Both the position numbers and the translations under genes were made by a program. A model generated the notes under the pieces. It saw nothing but the letters and a program-made list of their open reading frames with translations, made no database searches and was not told the origin of the DNA. From a virus, in the IMG/VR virus record IMGVR_UViG_3300027851_000108, positions 1 through 27,803 of that record: a DNA stretch of 27,803 nt. One strand, given 5' to 3'. Positions 14,100-20,682 of this stretch are shown in pieces; the stretch's first letter is position 1; each line of letters opens with the position of its first letter.

Positions 14100-14308
14100 G
14101 CGAAGCCACCAAGACCGGCGGGCCTGCGTTCCCGCATCAGGCTTGCCCGACCGTGACGTATAACGGCATGACGCTGCGTGACTGGTTCGCCGGGCAGGCG
14201 CTTGTTGGCTACCGTTCGTGTCCAAACTGGCAAGGGGATATGCAGGAGGTTGCCGCAGATTGCTACAATCAGGCCGACGCCATGATTGCCGCCAGAGGTG
14301 AAGCATGA
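14096..14308 (+). CDS. Conserved small phage protein with GMTLRDWFAGQAL motif
   Basis: A 70-aa protein of a type widespread in phages: GGPAFPHQ near the start, then YNGMTLRDWFAGQALVG and a final helix YNQADAMIAARGE. The function of the family is unknown to me. GTG start overlaps the previous stop (GTGA), and its end overlaps the next gene (ATGA). Confidence 0.8.
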   Translation: MSEATKTGGPAFPHQACPTVTYNGMTLRDWFAGQALVGYRSCPNWQGDMQEVAADCYNQADAMIAARGEA

Positions 14309-14649
14309 CCCGCGACACACAGTCCATCGACGCGCTGATTGAGGCGGTGAGGGGTGGGGCGATATCCACAAGCCTGATCGAAGACGCCATGGATACATCC
14401 TGGGAGGCGGTGATGGTGCTGGCTGCATTTGACGGTGCCATGGATGCCGCGCTTGGGCTTCTCGGCCATCTGCTGCCCAGCTGGGATTTCAGCGTGGCAA
14501 CTTCTTGGGACGCATACGTGAAAGCTTCCGTATCAAAGGCCGGTGAAGGGTCATATTACGCCGAATCCGGCACTGCGCACGTCAAGGGCAACCCCGCCCG
14601 CGCGCTTCTGCTGGCGACACTCAAAGCATGGAAGGAGACGATGAAATGA
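14305..14649 (+). CDS. Probable phage ABA-sandwich protein
   Basis: A 114-aa product. AMDAALGLLGHLLPSWDFSV is the typical opening (helix, LPxW), followed by a polar strand region (YYAESGTAHVKGN) and the helix PARALLLATLKAWKE, the pattern of the phage ABA-sandwich family. The first ~45 residues (IDALIEAVRGGAIST...) are an added helical segment. Family function is unknown. ATGA overlaps at both ends. Confidence 0.68.
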   Translation: MTRDTQSIDALIEAVRGGAISTSLIEDAMDTSWEAVMVLAAFDGAMDAALGLLGHLLPSWDFSVATSWDAYVKASVSKAGEGSYYAESGTAHVKGNPARALLLATLKAWKETMK

Positions 14650-14996
14650 CCGACTACAACAATGGTGAATGGCACATCTGGAACGGCGGGGAGCGCCCGG
14701 TGCATCCCAAGACGCTGGTGAAAATCCAGATTGCCAGCCACAGCCGCCTGATGGCAGACATCGGCATGGATAAAGAGGCAAGGCTTGTTGATTGGCGGGG
14801 GCGAGAGGCACTGGACGGAGACTCAGTTACCGCCTTCCGCGTCGTCAAGGCATACCGTGAGCCGCGTGAGTTTTGGCTAAATCAGCACACATGCCCATGG
14901 GGTATGATTTACGCCGCATACGACAACAAGGAGGACGCAGACAGCCATGAGGCTGGCCGCCTCGCCTGCGTCCACGTCCGCGAGGTTCTGGAATGA
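14646..14996 (+). CDS. Accessory phage protein, unknown
   Basis: A 116-aa product starting MTDYNNGEWHIWNGGERPVHPKTLVKI. The WHIWNGG and P-V-H-P-x-T-x-V segments recur in phage small proteins that begin with a short beta domain. The end (AGRLACVHVREVLE) is helical. GGAGACG sits well before ATG 14646, which also gives an ATGA overlap; an in-frame ATG at 14628 is less likely. No function assigned. Confidence 0.72.
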   Translation: MTDYNNGEWHIWNGGERPVHPKTLVKIQIASHSRLMADIGMDKEARLVDWRGREALDGDSVTAFRVVKAYREPREFWLNQHTCPWGMIYAAYDNKEDADSHEAGRLACVHVREVLE

Positions 14997-15304
14997 CCGC
15001 CGCCGAATTGGAAAAGCTGCTGGCTGAGGCTGCTGAGATCGCATCGGAGCGGCGCGAGAAGGCCGCAGAAAGCCAACTGACGGCTGATTTGGCTAAGGCG
15101 CAATGGGGACACAGCCACGCAAGCGGTTGGCAGATGGCCGCTGAATATGCGCTGCGGACGGCTGACGTTCTGGATCAGACGGCAGCGCTGGCCCGTCGCG
15201 CCATCGCGGCGGAACGGATGGCTGAGGCGCTGCGGGAACTGGACCGTGACGGCGACCGTCGGATTGCTTACGCAGCCCTTGCAGCATATGAGGCATCAAA
15301 ATGA
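14993..15304 (+). CDS. Helical/coiled-coil protein, unknown
   Basis: A 103-aa, Ala/Glu/Arg-rich product. AELEKLLAEAAEIASERREKAAESQL and AALARRAIAAERMAEALRELDRD have coiled-coil character. No cysteine or membrane segment. ATGA overlaps on both sides show it is translated with its neighbours. Function unknown. Confidence 0.7.
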   Translation: MTAAELEKLLAEAAEIASERREKAAESQLTADLAKAQWGHSHASGWQMAAEYALRTADVLDQTAALARRAIAAERMAEALRELDRDGDRRIAYAALAAYEASK

Positions 15305-15579
15305 CCCTACGCGAGAGACTGGCCGACTGGCTGACGGGCGGGGCGCTGACCAAGGCGCGGCAAGACCCATGCATGTATTCGCAAGATTTGCATCTCTTGC
15401 GCCGCGATCTGCTGACCGCAAAACGCGACAGCGACCGCAATCTTGACCGCCTCATCCAATCGCAACAGCAGGCCAATGCCATGCGCGACACCCTCCGCCG
15501 CATCGCCGCCTGCGAAACCCCCGGTGCCAATGCCACGGTCCGGCGCATGGCGAAGATGGCACGGGAGGCGGTGGAATGA
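15301..15579 (+). CDS. Small basic helical protein, unknown
   Basis: A 92-aa product beginning MTLRERLADWLTGGALTKAR. Charged helices (LHLLRRDLLTAKRDSDRNLDRL) suggest a coiled coil; the tail MRDTLRRIAA...MAKMAREAVE is of a kind repeated in several small accessory phage proteins. ATGA overlaps at both ends; it lies directly before the acyl carrier protein gene. Confidence 0.7.
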   Translation: MTLRERLADWLTGGALTKARQDPCMYSQDLHLLRRDLLTAKRDSDRNLDRLIQSQQQANAMRDTLRRIAACETPGANATVRRMAKMAREAVE

Positions 15580-15812
15580 CTGACACCCTCACCCGCGTAA
15601 TCGACGTGCTGGCTGACATCATCGAAGACTCGGCGCAGGCAATCACCGCCGCGTCCGATCTTCGCCGCGATCTGATGCTGGACAGCCTGGACATGTATGA
15701 GGTCGGCATGGATCTGGAAGAGGAATTCTGGATCGACCTAGACGACAGCGCAGTTGCGGCCTGCGTCACGGTGGCGGATCTGGTGCGGCTGGTGGAGGTG
15801 GCAAATGGGTGA
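15576..15812 (+). CDS. Phage-encoded acyl carrier protein
   Basis: A 78-aa acidic protein, the same length as Escherichia coli AcpP. DLRRDLMLDSLDMYEVGMDLEEEFWIDLDD matches the ACP signature: the DSL motif (S37, the site that takes 4'-phosphopantetheine), the helix II recognition surface with its acids, and EEEFWIDL where AcpP has EEEFDTEI. The end VTVADLVRLVEVA matches the last helix. So it could be charged with a fatty-acyl or other acyl group by host enzymes. No acyltransferase or synthase lies nearby. ATGA overlap with the preceding gene and 8-bp overlap with the ASCH gene. Homology is clear; purpose in infection is unknown. Confidence 0.88.
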   Translation: MTDTLTRVIDVLADIIEDSAQAITAASDLRRDLMLDSLDMYEVGMDLEEEFWIDLDDSAVAACVTVADLVRLVEVANG

Positions 15813-16404
15813 TCGTCCGATCCTATTCTCTGCCCCCATGGTCCGCGCCCTGCTGGGCGGGCGCAAAACGCAGACGCGGCGGGTAGTTAACCAAATCCCG
15901 CATGACCCTGCGTTGAGGCCCGGCATGGCAGGCTACAAGCCCGCTCCCCTGCATCTTTGGCAGGCTGCCCCTGGCGGTCCGTACTTCCTGCCGCGCTACG
16001 CCGTTGGCGATAGGCTTTGGGTGCGGGAAGCGCACTTCTGGGTGTCCGGCTGGGGATGGAGGTATGTCGCAGACAATGAAGACCTGACAGAACAGCGCGA
16101 CGCAGGAGAGGTATGGCGCACAAAGCCATCCATCCATATGCCACGCCGGGCCAGCCGGATCACGCTGACCGTCACCGATGTGCGGGTGCAGCGGCTGCAT
16201 GATTGCAGCGAGGCGGATGCGCTGGCGGAGGGCTGCAAGGGCTACGTCTCCCGTGGCGGCTGGGGCGGGCTTTCACCTCAGGAGGAGTATCGGACCCTCT
16301 GGGATGAAATCAACGGCCCCGGCGCATGGGAGGCAAACCCGTGGGTGTCCGCCTACACCTTCACCGTGGCGCGCGGCAATATCGACCAGCTGGTGACGCC
16401 ATGA
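15805..16404 (+). CDS. ASCH-like phage protein
   Basis: A 199-aa product. Landmarks of the phage ASCH-type family are present: ALLGGRKTQTRRVV near the N-terminus, PRYAVGDRLWVREAHF in the middle, and HMPRRASRITLTVTDVRVQRLHDCSEADALAEG, with the closing NPWVSAYTFTV. ASCH domains have a PUA-like barrel and are thought to bind RNA or modified nucleotides; the phage group's job is not known. GGAGG lies at good distance before ATG 15805, overlapping the ACP stop region. Confidence 0.8.
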   Translation: MGDRPILFSAPMVRALLGGRKTQTRRVVNQIPHDPALRPGMAGYKPAPLHLWQAAPGGPYFLPRYAVGDRLWVREAHFWVSGWGWRYVADNEDLTEQRDAGEVWRTKPSIHMPRRASRITLTVTDVRVQRLHDCSEADALAEGCKGYVSRGGWGGLSPQEEYRTLWDEINGPGAWEANPWVSAYTFTVARGNIDQLVTP

Positions 16405-16607
16405 CCTACCCCATCATCACCATCATCGCGCTGACTGCATCCGCCGATCACCAGCCCGGCGACGTCATTCTTGCTGGCACCGTGGCGCGCATGGCTGATG
16501 AAGCCACCTGCATCGAGGCTGGCGCGGATTACGCTGACTACCTGTCAGAGCCGGGTATCGCGGTCATGTGGTCGTGCGTGGAGATACATGACGGTGTGGC
16601 GCTGTAA
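16401..16607 (+). CDS. Last gene of the plus-strand operon, unknown
   Basis: A 68-aa product MTYPIITIIALTASADHQPGD..., mostly strands (VILAGTVARM, GIAVMWSCVEI) with one short helix. ATG 16401 overlaps the ASCH stop (ATGA). The terminator at 16631 follows 24 bases after its stop. No family recognised. Confidence 0.68.
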   Translation: MTYPIITIIALTASADHQPGDVILAGTVARMADEATCIEAGADYADYLSEPGIAVMWSCVEIHDGVAL

Positions 16608-16630
16608 TGGCGCCCCAGAGCAGCACCTAG

Positions 16631-16651
16631 CCCCGCTTCGGCGGGGTTTTT
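16631..16651 (+). terminator. Rho-independent terminator of the plus-strand operon
   Basis: CCCCGC-TTCG-GCGGGG: perfect 6-bp GC stem closed by a stable TTCG tetraloop, followed by TTTTT. Ends the operon that begins at ERF. Confidence 0.93.
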
Positions 16652-16681
16652 CTTTGCCCGCCGCAGCCAGCCGCACATGAG

Positions 16682-16708
16682 AAAGCCCCGCCGGTTAGGG
16701 CAGGGCTT
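16682..16708 (-). terminator. Facing terminator of the minus-strand operon
   Basis: On the minus strand AAGCCCTGCC pairs with GGCGGGGCTT (one G-U wobble) over about 10 bp with a 6-base loop, then TTTC. The T-run is short, so strength is uncertain. It lies 24 bases after the stop of the MarR-like gene. Confidence 0.7.
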
Positions 16709-16731
16709 GGGGGGCATCGCATGGCGTGCGG

Positions 16732-17058
16732 CTATCCCCTGTCATCCTCAAACGCATCGACCACGATAGCCCGCAGCACATCCGCCAATGTCGCCCCATC
16801 CGGCACCTGCGCCAGAAGCCACGCGCGGGCATCATCCGGCAGCGTGTTAATCACGGCGTCCAAGCGCGGAACGTCGCTATTCCCACGCCGGAAGCGCGCG
16901 ACGTAGCCCTTGCCACGCATACGGGCCACCGCGCTGCTGACGCCGCCAGCCGTGGTGCCGATCATCAGCGCGATCTCCGACTGGCTGCGCGTGCCGTCCG
17001 CAAGCCGCAGCACGCGGGCTTGCATGGGCGTCAAGGCTGTCTCAATGGGGCGGGTCAT
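16732..17058 (-). CDS. MarR-like winged-helix protein
   Basis: A 108-aa product. LTPMQARVLRLADGTRSQSEIALMIGTTAGGVSSAVARMRGKGYVARFRRGN is a winged helix-turn-helix: the recognition helix is GGVSSAVARM, the wing GYVARFRRGN. The C-terminal part (LDAVINTLPDDARAWLLAQVPDGATL) is a helical add-on. The last gene of the minus operon; start overlaps the previous stop (ATGA). Probably regulatory; target unknown. Confidence 0.75.
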   Translation of the reverse strand: MTRPIETALTPMQARVLRLADGTRSQSEIALMIGTTAGGVSSAVARMRGKGYVARFRRGNSDVPRLDAVINTLPDDARAWLLAQVPDGATLADVLRAIVVDAFEDDRG

Positions 17059-17468
17059 GCTGCACCCCTGAACCGAGCATCCGCCGCCGCAGCCAGCACG
17101 CCCGCCCCCTTGGGCGTCAGATACAGCCCGGCAGAGGCGCCCTTGCGTGGCTTGCGCTTGACCATGCCTTCGAGGATCAGCGCCTTGACCGCGTTGCCTA
17201 CGGCTGTTTCGCCCCGATGGATCGCCGCTCGCACCTCAACATTCGTCCGCGCGCCCTTGGCGATGGCACCCATGACGGCGATGCGGGTTTGCGGGGTATC
17301 TGCGCTTGGCTGGGCGCAGACCCATGCGGTCTTGCCGGGCAGGCGTTGGTATCTGGCCGCGTGCTTGTCGGTGCGCAGGATCGCGGCAAGCAGGGCTTCT
17401 TCGTGCGCTGGCGTGGTGCGGGACGTCAGCTGAAATGCGTTCGCCACGATGATTTCGAATTCGGTCAT
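17055..17468 (-). CDS. Winged-helix domain protein, unknown
   Basis: A 137-aa product starting MTEFEIIVANAFQ. The C-terminal ~70 residues read as a winged HTH: TRIAVMGAIAKGARTNVEVRAAI, then TAVGNAVKALILEGMVKRKPRKGASAGLYLTPKG. The first half is helical. The start at 17468 gives an ATGA overlap with the upstream gene. Followed by another winged-helix gene, which suggests a regulatory pair. Confidence 0.73.
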   Translation of the reverse strand: MTEFEIIVANAFQLTSRTTPAHEEALLAAILRTDKHAARYQRLPGKTAWVCAQPSADTPQTRIAVMGAIAKGARTNVEVRAAIHRGETAVGNAVKALILEGMVKRKPRKGASAGLYLTPKGAGVLAAAADARFRGAA

Positions 17469-17755
17469 TCTTTTTCTGCCATGATGAGTTGCGCGATCTG
17501 ATCCGGCCAGACCCACCACACGGGGAAGGCCCCGTCTTCATCTGCCAAGCGGAAATCTGCGCCGTTCCTGACACGCCTGCCCTTCTGGTCAAAGCAAAGA
17601 GCGGTGAAGTGTTCTCCACGCCATCCAGTCTTCGGACCGTCATGTTCCGTGTTGCGATACTGCGGATGGCATGTCAACACGCTTGCTGCCCGGTTAACCC
17701 AATCCTGATGGCAACTAAACGACTGCCCTTTTACTGCCACAAATTTATCCGTCAT
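17465..17755 (-). CDS. Accessory phage protein, unknown
   Basis: A 96-aa product beginning MTDKFVAVKGQSFSCHQDWV. Two cysteines, an HPQYRNTEHDG loop, and a Trp-rich end (FPVWWVWPDQIAQLIMAE). No motif gives a function. ATGA overlap with both neighbours. Confidence 0.7.
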   Translation of the reverse strand: MTDKFVAVKGQSFSCHQDWVNRAASVLTCHPQYRNTEHDGPKTGWRGEHFTALCFDQKGRRVRNGADFRLADEDGAFPVWWVWPDQIAQLIMAEKE

Positions 17756-17931
17756 CCCTTCATCCTCTCACTGATTTTCATGGATTGCAGCGCGCCCCGC
17801 ACAAGGGCGCCATGCTTGCGCTTTACGGCGGCAGATGGCTTCACCCGTGCCAGTTGGTTCTTGATGGCTCCGACTTCGACTGGTGTCAGCCGCACGCCGC
17901 GTATGAGGTTTTCGCCGCGCCAGTCGGTCAT
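17752..17931 (-). CDS. Small basic protein whose start is duplicated 439 bp upstream
   Basis: A 59-aa product MTDWRGENLIRGVRLTPVEV..., basic, helical, with GAIKNQLARVKPSAAVKRKH. ATGA overlaps both the zinc-ribbon gene upstream and the 96-aa gene downstream. Its first five codons, with the bases around them, occur again at 18353-18372, which suggests that the gene between them was inserted at this junction. Function unknown. Confidence 0.7.
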   Translation of the reverse strand: MTDWRGENLIRGVRLTPVEVGAIKNQLARVKPSAAVKRKHGALVRGALQSMKISERMKG

Positions 17932-17933
17932 TT
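17917..17933. repeat. 17-bp direct repeat, left copy
   Basis: GCGCCAGTCGGTCATTT, identical to 18356-18372. It covers the start of the 59-aa gene. Confidence 0.85.
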
Positions 17934-18341
17934 CTTGCTCCCGTCATAGTTTCTCATGCCTGGGAACAACCCATCACGCAAACCTTCCTGATATTTGCAG
18001 CGCCCGCAGCGATCCACAAAGCTGTTGCCGCCACATGATGCAGTGTGCAAAGATTTTGCGGACCTGCTGCAATAACCCCCGCAAACGCAACGGCAGATCC
18101 ATGATGCTCTGGTGTTGGATTTTTTATCCATCATTCCGATTACGACAAGATTTCCAAACCGCTGCCCGGTAAAATCCTTGAATGTCCCACTGCCAATAGT
18201 GGCAGCATCAGGCTTCTTGATCTTCGGCATGTCCCGGAAATAATCAATGATATTGGCCTGAGGCTCCCAATGCTCCCCTCGCGCCAGCTGCATCCCCGCC
18301 GCGCGATTTACGGGGCGTGATGATATGATCCTGTCATCCAT
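17928..18341 (-). CDS. Zinc-ribbon protein like the N-terminal part of phage HNH/AP2 endonucleases; inserted gene
   Basis: A 137-aa product. FTGQRFGNLVVIGMMDKKSNTRASWICRCVCGGYCSR and TASCGGNSFVDRCGRCKY match the pattern often seen next to homing HNH/AP2 domains in phages: a G-(Q/R)-x-F-G-x-L-x-V-I-G strand, then CRC-x-CG and a last cysteine set. No HNH or AP2 nuclease core is present, so it may be a cut-down relative. AAAGGAG precedes ATG 18341. It is bordered by a 17-bp direct repeat and looks somewhat AT-richer than its neighbours, which suggests later arrival. Confidence 0.75.
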   Translation of the reverse strand: MDDRIISSRPVNRAAGMQLARGEHWEPQANIIDYFRDMPKIKKPDAATIGSGTFKDFTGQRFGNLVVIGMMDKKSNTRASWICRCVCGGYCSRSAKSLHTASCGGNSFVDRCGRCKYQEGLRDGLFPGMRNYDGSKK

Positions 18342-18352
18342 GGTCGCTCCTT

Positions 18353-18370
18353 TCAGCGCCAGTCGGTCAT
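18353..18370 (-). pseudogene. Five-codon fossil ORF (MTDWR, stop)
   Basis: ATGA overlaps the stop of the 74-aa gene, then four more codons give MTDWR and TGA. The same five codons start the intact 59-aa gene at 17931. Best read as the left-behind start of the gene interrupted by insertion of 17928-18341. Confidence 0.55.
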
Positions 18371-18372
18371 TT
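18356..18372. repeat. 17-bp direct repeat, right copy
   Basis: GCGCCAGTCGGTCATTT, identical to 17917-17933; the copies are 439 bp apart and flank the zinc-ribbon gene. Confidence 0.85.
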
Positions 18373-18591
18373 GTCGGCCCGCGTGAAGTCATCCATGCGG
18401 GCGCCTGCGCGTTGCAGGATATCGTAGTTGTTCGGATCAATGGTGCCATCTGGTCGTCCCATGGCGTAGGCGTGCTGCGCCGCCCATACAGCGCAAAACG
18501 CGACCGCGCAGCTGCGCCATTCCTCGATCTGCGCGACCTGTTCCGGCGTCATGACCTCGCGGGCTGCGGCGATGATGGGGTGATCGGTCAT
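18367..18591 (-). CDS. Small helical protein, unknown
   Basis: A 74-aa product MTDHPIIAAAREVMTPEQVAQIEEWRSC..., helical, with Trp/Cys/Ala core and a tail ILQRAGARMDDFTRADK. ATGA overlap upstream, and its stop overlaps the fossil ORF. No family recognised. Confidence 0.7.
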   Translation of the reverse strand: MTDHPIIAAAREVMTPEQVAQIEEWRSCAVAFCAVWAAQHAYAMGRPDGTIDPNNYDILQRAGARMDDFTRADK

Positions 18592-18944
18592 TTGACTTCC
18601 TCGATAAGCTGGCGGATGCGGTCAGAGGTCATGCCCTTCGGCGGCTGATATGAAAGCGAATGCCGGTATTCCAGCCAGAGGCGCTTGCAGGCGGACGCTT
18701 CCTCATATTCCGCAAGGGACGCGTAGACCCTCCCGATGGAAGCATGTCCATTGCTGTCAACAAGTCGCGTCTCCGGGTTAAATCGGCCATCATCCCAGCG
18801 TCTATCAGATTTGAAGCTGACCCATTTGCTGCCGATTTTTGTGATGATGGCCTCATATGGCGCGCCATCCTTGCCGGAATGAGTGCTCATCACGATGACA
18901 ACCTCCATCCCGACCGTCCATCCGTTGAGGCTTTTTTCGGTCAT
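18588..18944 (-). CDS. Small beta-domain protein, unknown
   Basis: A 118-aa product beginning MTEKSLNGWTVGMEVVIVM. The first half resembles an SH3-like barrel: WTVGMEVVIVMST, YEAIITKIGSKWVSFK, GRFNPETRLVDSNGH. The second half is helical (YASLAEYEEASACKRLWLEY). The start at 18944 gives ATGA overlap and GGAGAAG upstream. Likely an accessory phage protein with a nucleic-acid or protein-binding barrel; not established. Confidence 0.7.
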   Translation of the reverse strand: MTEKSLNGWTVGMEVVIVMSTHSGKDGAPYEAIITKIGSKWVSFKSDRRWDDGRFNPETRLVDSNGHASIGRVYASLAEYEEASACKRLWLEYRHSLSYQPPKGMTSDRIRQLIEEVK

Positions 18945-19213
18945 TTGGTCAGCTTCTCCCATGCTGTGATTGCGGCGGCGGCTTGATCTGCGGCGGCCAT
19001 GATTTCGGTTGCGACCATGGGCTTGCCGATCTTGGCCATGTCGCGCATTGCCCACAGCGCATCCACCATCGCCAGTAGTTCAGGGGCGTCGGGGCGGACA
19101 TAACACCAAGCGTCCTTGTTCGGCGCCAAAGGGCGATTTTCGGCATCGCAGTATGTTCCGCCTTCTGACTGATAGTCAAACGGCGTTGCCCAAATCCGTT
19201 CCGGCGCGATCAT
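18941..19213 (-). CDS. Phage accessory protein with ERIWA...YVRPDA module
   Basis: A 90-aa product MIAPERIWATPFDYQSEGG.... The module ERIWA-x-P ... W-x-YVRPDA is common in phage small proteins with an N-terminal beta hairpin; the rest is an Ala-rich helix (ATEIMAAADQAAAAITAWE). A relative of the module stands at the start of the 252-aa gene at 22884. ATGA overlaps on both sides. Function unknown. Confidence 0.73.
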   Translation of the reverse strand: MIAPERIWATPFDYQSEGGTYCDAENRPLAPNKDAWCYVRPDAPELLAMVDALWAMRDMAKIGKPMVATEIMAAADQAAAAITAWEKLTK

Positions 19214-19392
19214 GGCTCTCTCCCCAGCCTGATTTCCATCTTGCATTGTTCGTAGCCCCAATGGCGCCCCTCTTCCCAAAGGCCCTGCCCGATCAAGGCG
19301 ACACCCCCGACAAAACAACCGGCTATCATGCCAGTGAAAAGTCCGACCCAAAAACCAAGTGTCGCGTGGATCACCTTCGGTTCGTCGCTCAT
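19210..19392 (-). CDS. Small single-pass membrane protein
   Basis: A 60-aa product with one strong transmembrane stretch, LGFWVGLFTGMIAGCFVGGVALIG (about residues 12-35), containing several small-residue spacings, and a charged C-terminus (KMEIRLGREP). No signal-peptide cleavage site is clear. ATGA overlaps on both sides. Inner-membrane location inferred; role could be superinfection exclusion or similar, but this is only a guess. Confidence 0.7.
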   Translation of the reverse strand: MSDEPKVIHATLGFWVGLFTGMIAGCFVGGVALIGQGLWEEGRHWGYEQCKMEIRLGREP

Positions 19393-19613
19393 TCCCCCGC
19401 CTCCCTGCGCTTGGCGTGGGCCCGCATCGCTGACGTGGATGCATTACCGGCCAGCATTGCGGCTTTCAGCGCCACATAGAATGCATCAGCCGCCTTGCGC
19501 TCCGCCTCCAACTCCCGCGCCAACCGCCGCAGCAGATCGGCGCTGTTGTGATTGCCGCAGATGTCTTGGGTTTCGGCGGCTTCGATGGCTTCCTGGATGA
19601 GTGAGTGGGTCAT
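19389..19613 (-). CDS. Small helical protein, unknown
   Basis: A 74-aa product MTHSLIQEAIEAAETQDICGNHNS... with a coiled-coil stretch ADLLRRLARELEAERKAADAFY. Phage proteins of this form are common and uncharacterised. ATGA overlap with the membrane gene after it and with the one before. Confidence 0.68.
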   Translation of the reverse strand: MTHSLIQEAIEAAETQDICGNHNSADLLRRLARELEAERKAADAFYVALKAAMLAGNASTSAMRAHAKRREAGE

Positions 19614-19813
19614 TTGTCGTCACCCATGATCCATGCGTAGATGCCATCAAAGGCCGCCAGCACAGCAGGCCCGATGGCAGCCATAACCACCAGCGCCATG
19701 AGGATGGCAATCGACCAATCCAAGTCATAGCGCCACTTGAACACCACGGCTGATACGGCAACCGTCCCATACCAGCGCAGCAGCTGTTCAGCCATGTTCA
19801 CGAGGATCTTCAT
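19610..19813 (-). CDS. Small two-pass membrane protein
   Basis: A 67-aa product with two hydrophobic segments: YGTVAVSAVVFKW (shorter) and SIAILMALVVMAAIGPAVLAAF. Start ATG 19813 overlaps the previous stop (ATGA). It resembles a small holin in size, but is far from the amidase and on an early-type operon, so a different membrane role is likelier. Confidence 0.68.
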   Translation of the reverse strand: MKILVNMAEQLLRWYGTVAVSAVVFKWRYDLDWSIAILMALVVMAAIGPAVLAAFDGIYAWIMGDDK

Positions 19814-19989
19814 TCCCCACACTCCCAATGATACCCGGTTTTGCCGATGCACTGGACCGCATAGCCGCGCTCGAATGCTTGTTGCATGATGTCGCGCTCC
19901 GTGCGCTGCTCGGTGATAGTTCTGGCGACCAATACCGCCATGATGACGGCGAAAAGCACCGAAAGCCCGTCTGCCATGCCATCGAACAT
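19810..19989 (-). CDS. Small membrane-anchored protein
   Basis: A 59-aa product with an N-terminal transmembrane segment (GLSVLFAVIMAVLVARTI, residues ~8-25) and a polar end carrying two cysteines (YAVQCIGKTGYHWECGE). The start shares a base with the upstream stop (TGATG). Probably an inner-membrane protein with the cysteine part on one face; function not known. Confidence 0.68.
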   Translation of the reverse strand: MFDGMADGLSVLFAVIMAVLVARTITEQRTERDIMQQAFERGYAVQCIGKTGYHWECGE

Positions 19990-20180
19990 CACCAATCCTC
20001 CGCCTTGACTTCGCCGCCGGTGAATTCCTCGATTTCCTTGCGAAACACCGGCAGCGGGACGGCAGCACCGGCCAGCCAGCGGTTCAGCCGCAGCGCGGTG
20101 GCGCCGATGCTTTCCGCCATGTGCACTTGCGTCATGCCTCGCGCCTTGAGCCATGCGCGCAGCTTCTTTGGGTTGCTCAC
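19989..20180 (-). CDS. Cro/YdaS-like HTH regulator
   Basis: A 63-aa repressor-type protein. LRAWLKARGMTQVHMAESIGATALRLNRWLAGAAVPLP is a clear lambda-Cro/CI helix-turn-helix: MTQVHMAESIGA (helix 2-turn) and TALRLNRWLAG (recognition helix), with the end (FRKEIEEFTGGEVKAEDW) as a short tail. The second gene after the control region at 20624-20745, where tandem repeats suit a dimeric regulator. So auto-control is a reasonable guess. No CI partner is present here. ATGA overlap with the 148-aa gene. Confidence 0.83.
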   Translation of the reverse strand: MSNPKKLRAWLKARGMTQVHMAESIGATALRLNRWLAGAAVPLPVFRKEIEEFTGGEVKAEDW

Positions 20181-20623
20181 TTGCTGTTCTCCTCCATGGC
20201 GTCTGCGATTTCAGACAGCGTGGCAATGGCGGCGGTGAGTTCATCGGTTGACAGGCGCGCGTGAAGTGTTCCCTCTTTTTCTGCGCCATACCCAACAAGC
20301 GCAATCCAAACCGATTTAGTGCAATCCGTTGTCAGTTCATGCACGCTCACCGACCCATAAACCCCCGGCACGATTTCCTTGCGGGTGATGGTGCGCACGG
20401 GGCCTGCGGGTTTCGGGGCGGCGGGTTCGTCGACCCATTCGGCGATGAGGTCTAGGCTGTGTTCCGCCCCCATACTATGCCAGCATCCCTTTGCGGTGTA
20501 GCCTTGGACCCCAAAACCATCAACAAAAGCTTCAAACGGGAATTCACAATTGCCAGTTTCATACACTGGCCCCGCTTTCCGCCCGGCACGCGTCCGACAA
20601 TACTTCCCAACTTCCAGTTCCAT
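20177..20623 (-). CDS. First gene of the minus operon, phage protein of unknown function
   Basis: A 148-aa product. VGKYCRTRAGRKAGPVYETG...FVDGFGVQGYTAKGCWHSMGAEHSLDLIAEW is a beta-rich N-terminal domain common in phage proteins that precede regulators; the second half reads as strands and a C-terminal helix (LSTDELTAAIATLSEIADAME). AGGAGG lies 6 bases before ATG, the strongest ribosome site on this strand. No enzyme motif is visible. Confidence 0.73.
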   Translation of the reverse strand: MELEVGKYCRTRAGRKAGPVYETGNCEFPFEAFVDGFGVQGYTAKGCWHSMGAEHSLDLIAEWVDEPAAPKPAGPVRTITRKEIVPGVYGSVSVHELTTDCTKSVWIALVGYGAEKEGTLHARLSTDELTAAIATLSEIADAMEENSK

Positions 20624-20651
20624 TTCAGCCTCCTATCAATCCGATGCCACA

Positions 20652-20680
20652 ACCTTACGCGCATAAATTCGTATTCGCAA
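20652..20680 (-). promoter_or_regulatory. Candidate promoter of the minus operon
   Basis: On the minus strand TTGCGA (20680-20675) and TAAGGT (20657-20652) are 17 bases apart; transcription would start near 20645, 22 bases before ATG 20623. Repeat A lies over the -35 box and spacer. The opposite strand carries TATATT at 20682-20687 as a possible -10 for the plus operon, without a good -35 box. Confidence 0.42.
20663..20680 (-). repeat. Operator-like direct repeat A
   Basis: On the minus strand TTGCGAATACGAATTTAT. It matches repeat B (20699-20683) in the order TTGC-AA-(C/T)-ACGAA-(A/T)-(A/T)-TAT, with one inserted base. The repeats are head to tail, only 2 bp apart, in the divergent control region. 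Confidence 0.6.
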
Positions 20681-20682
20681 GT

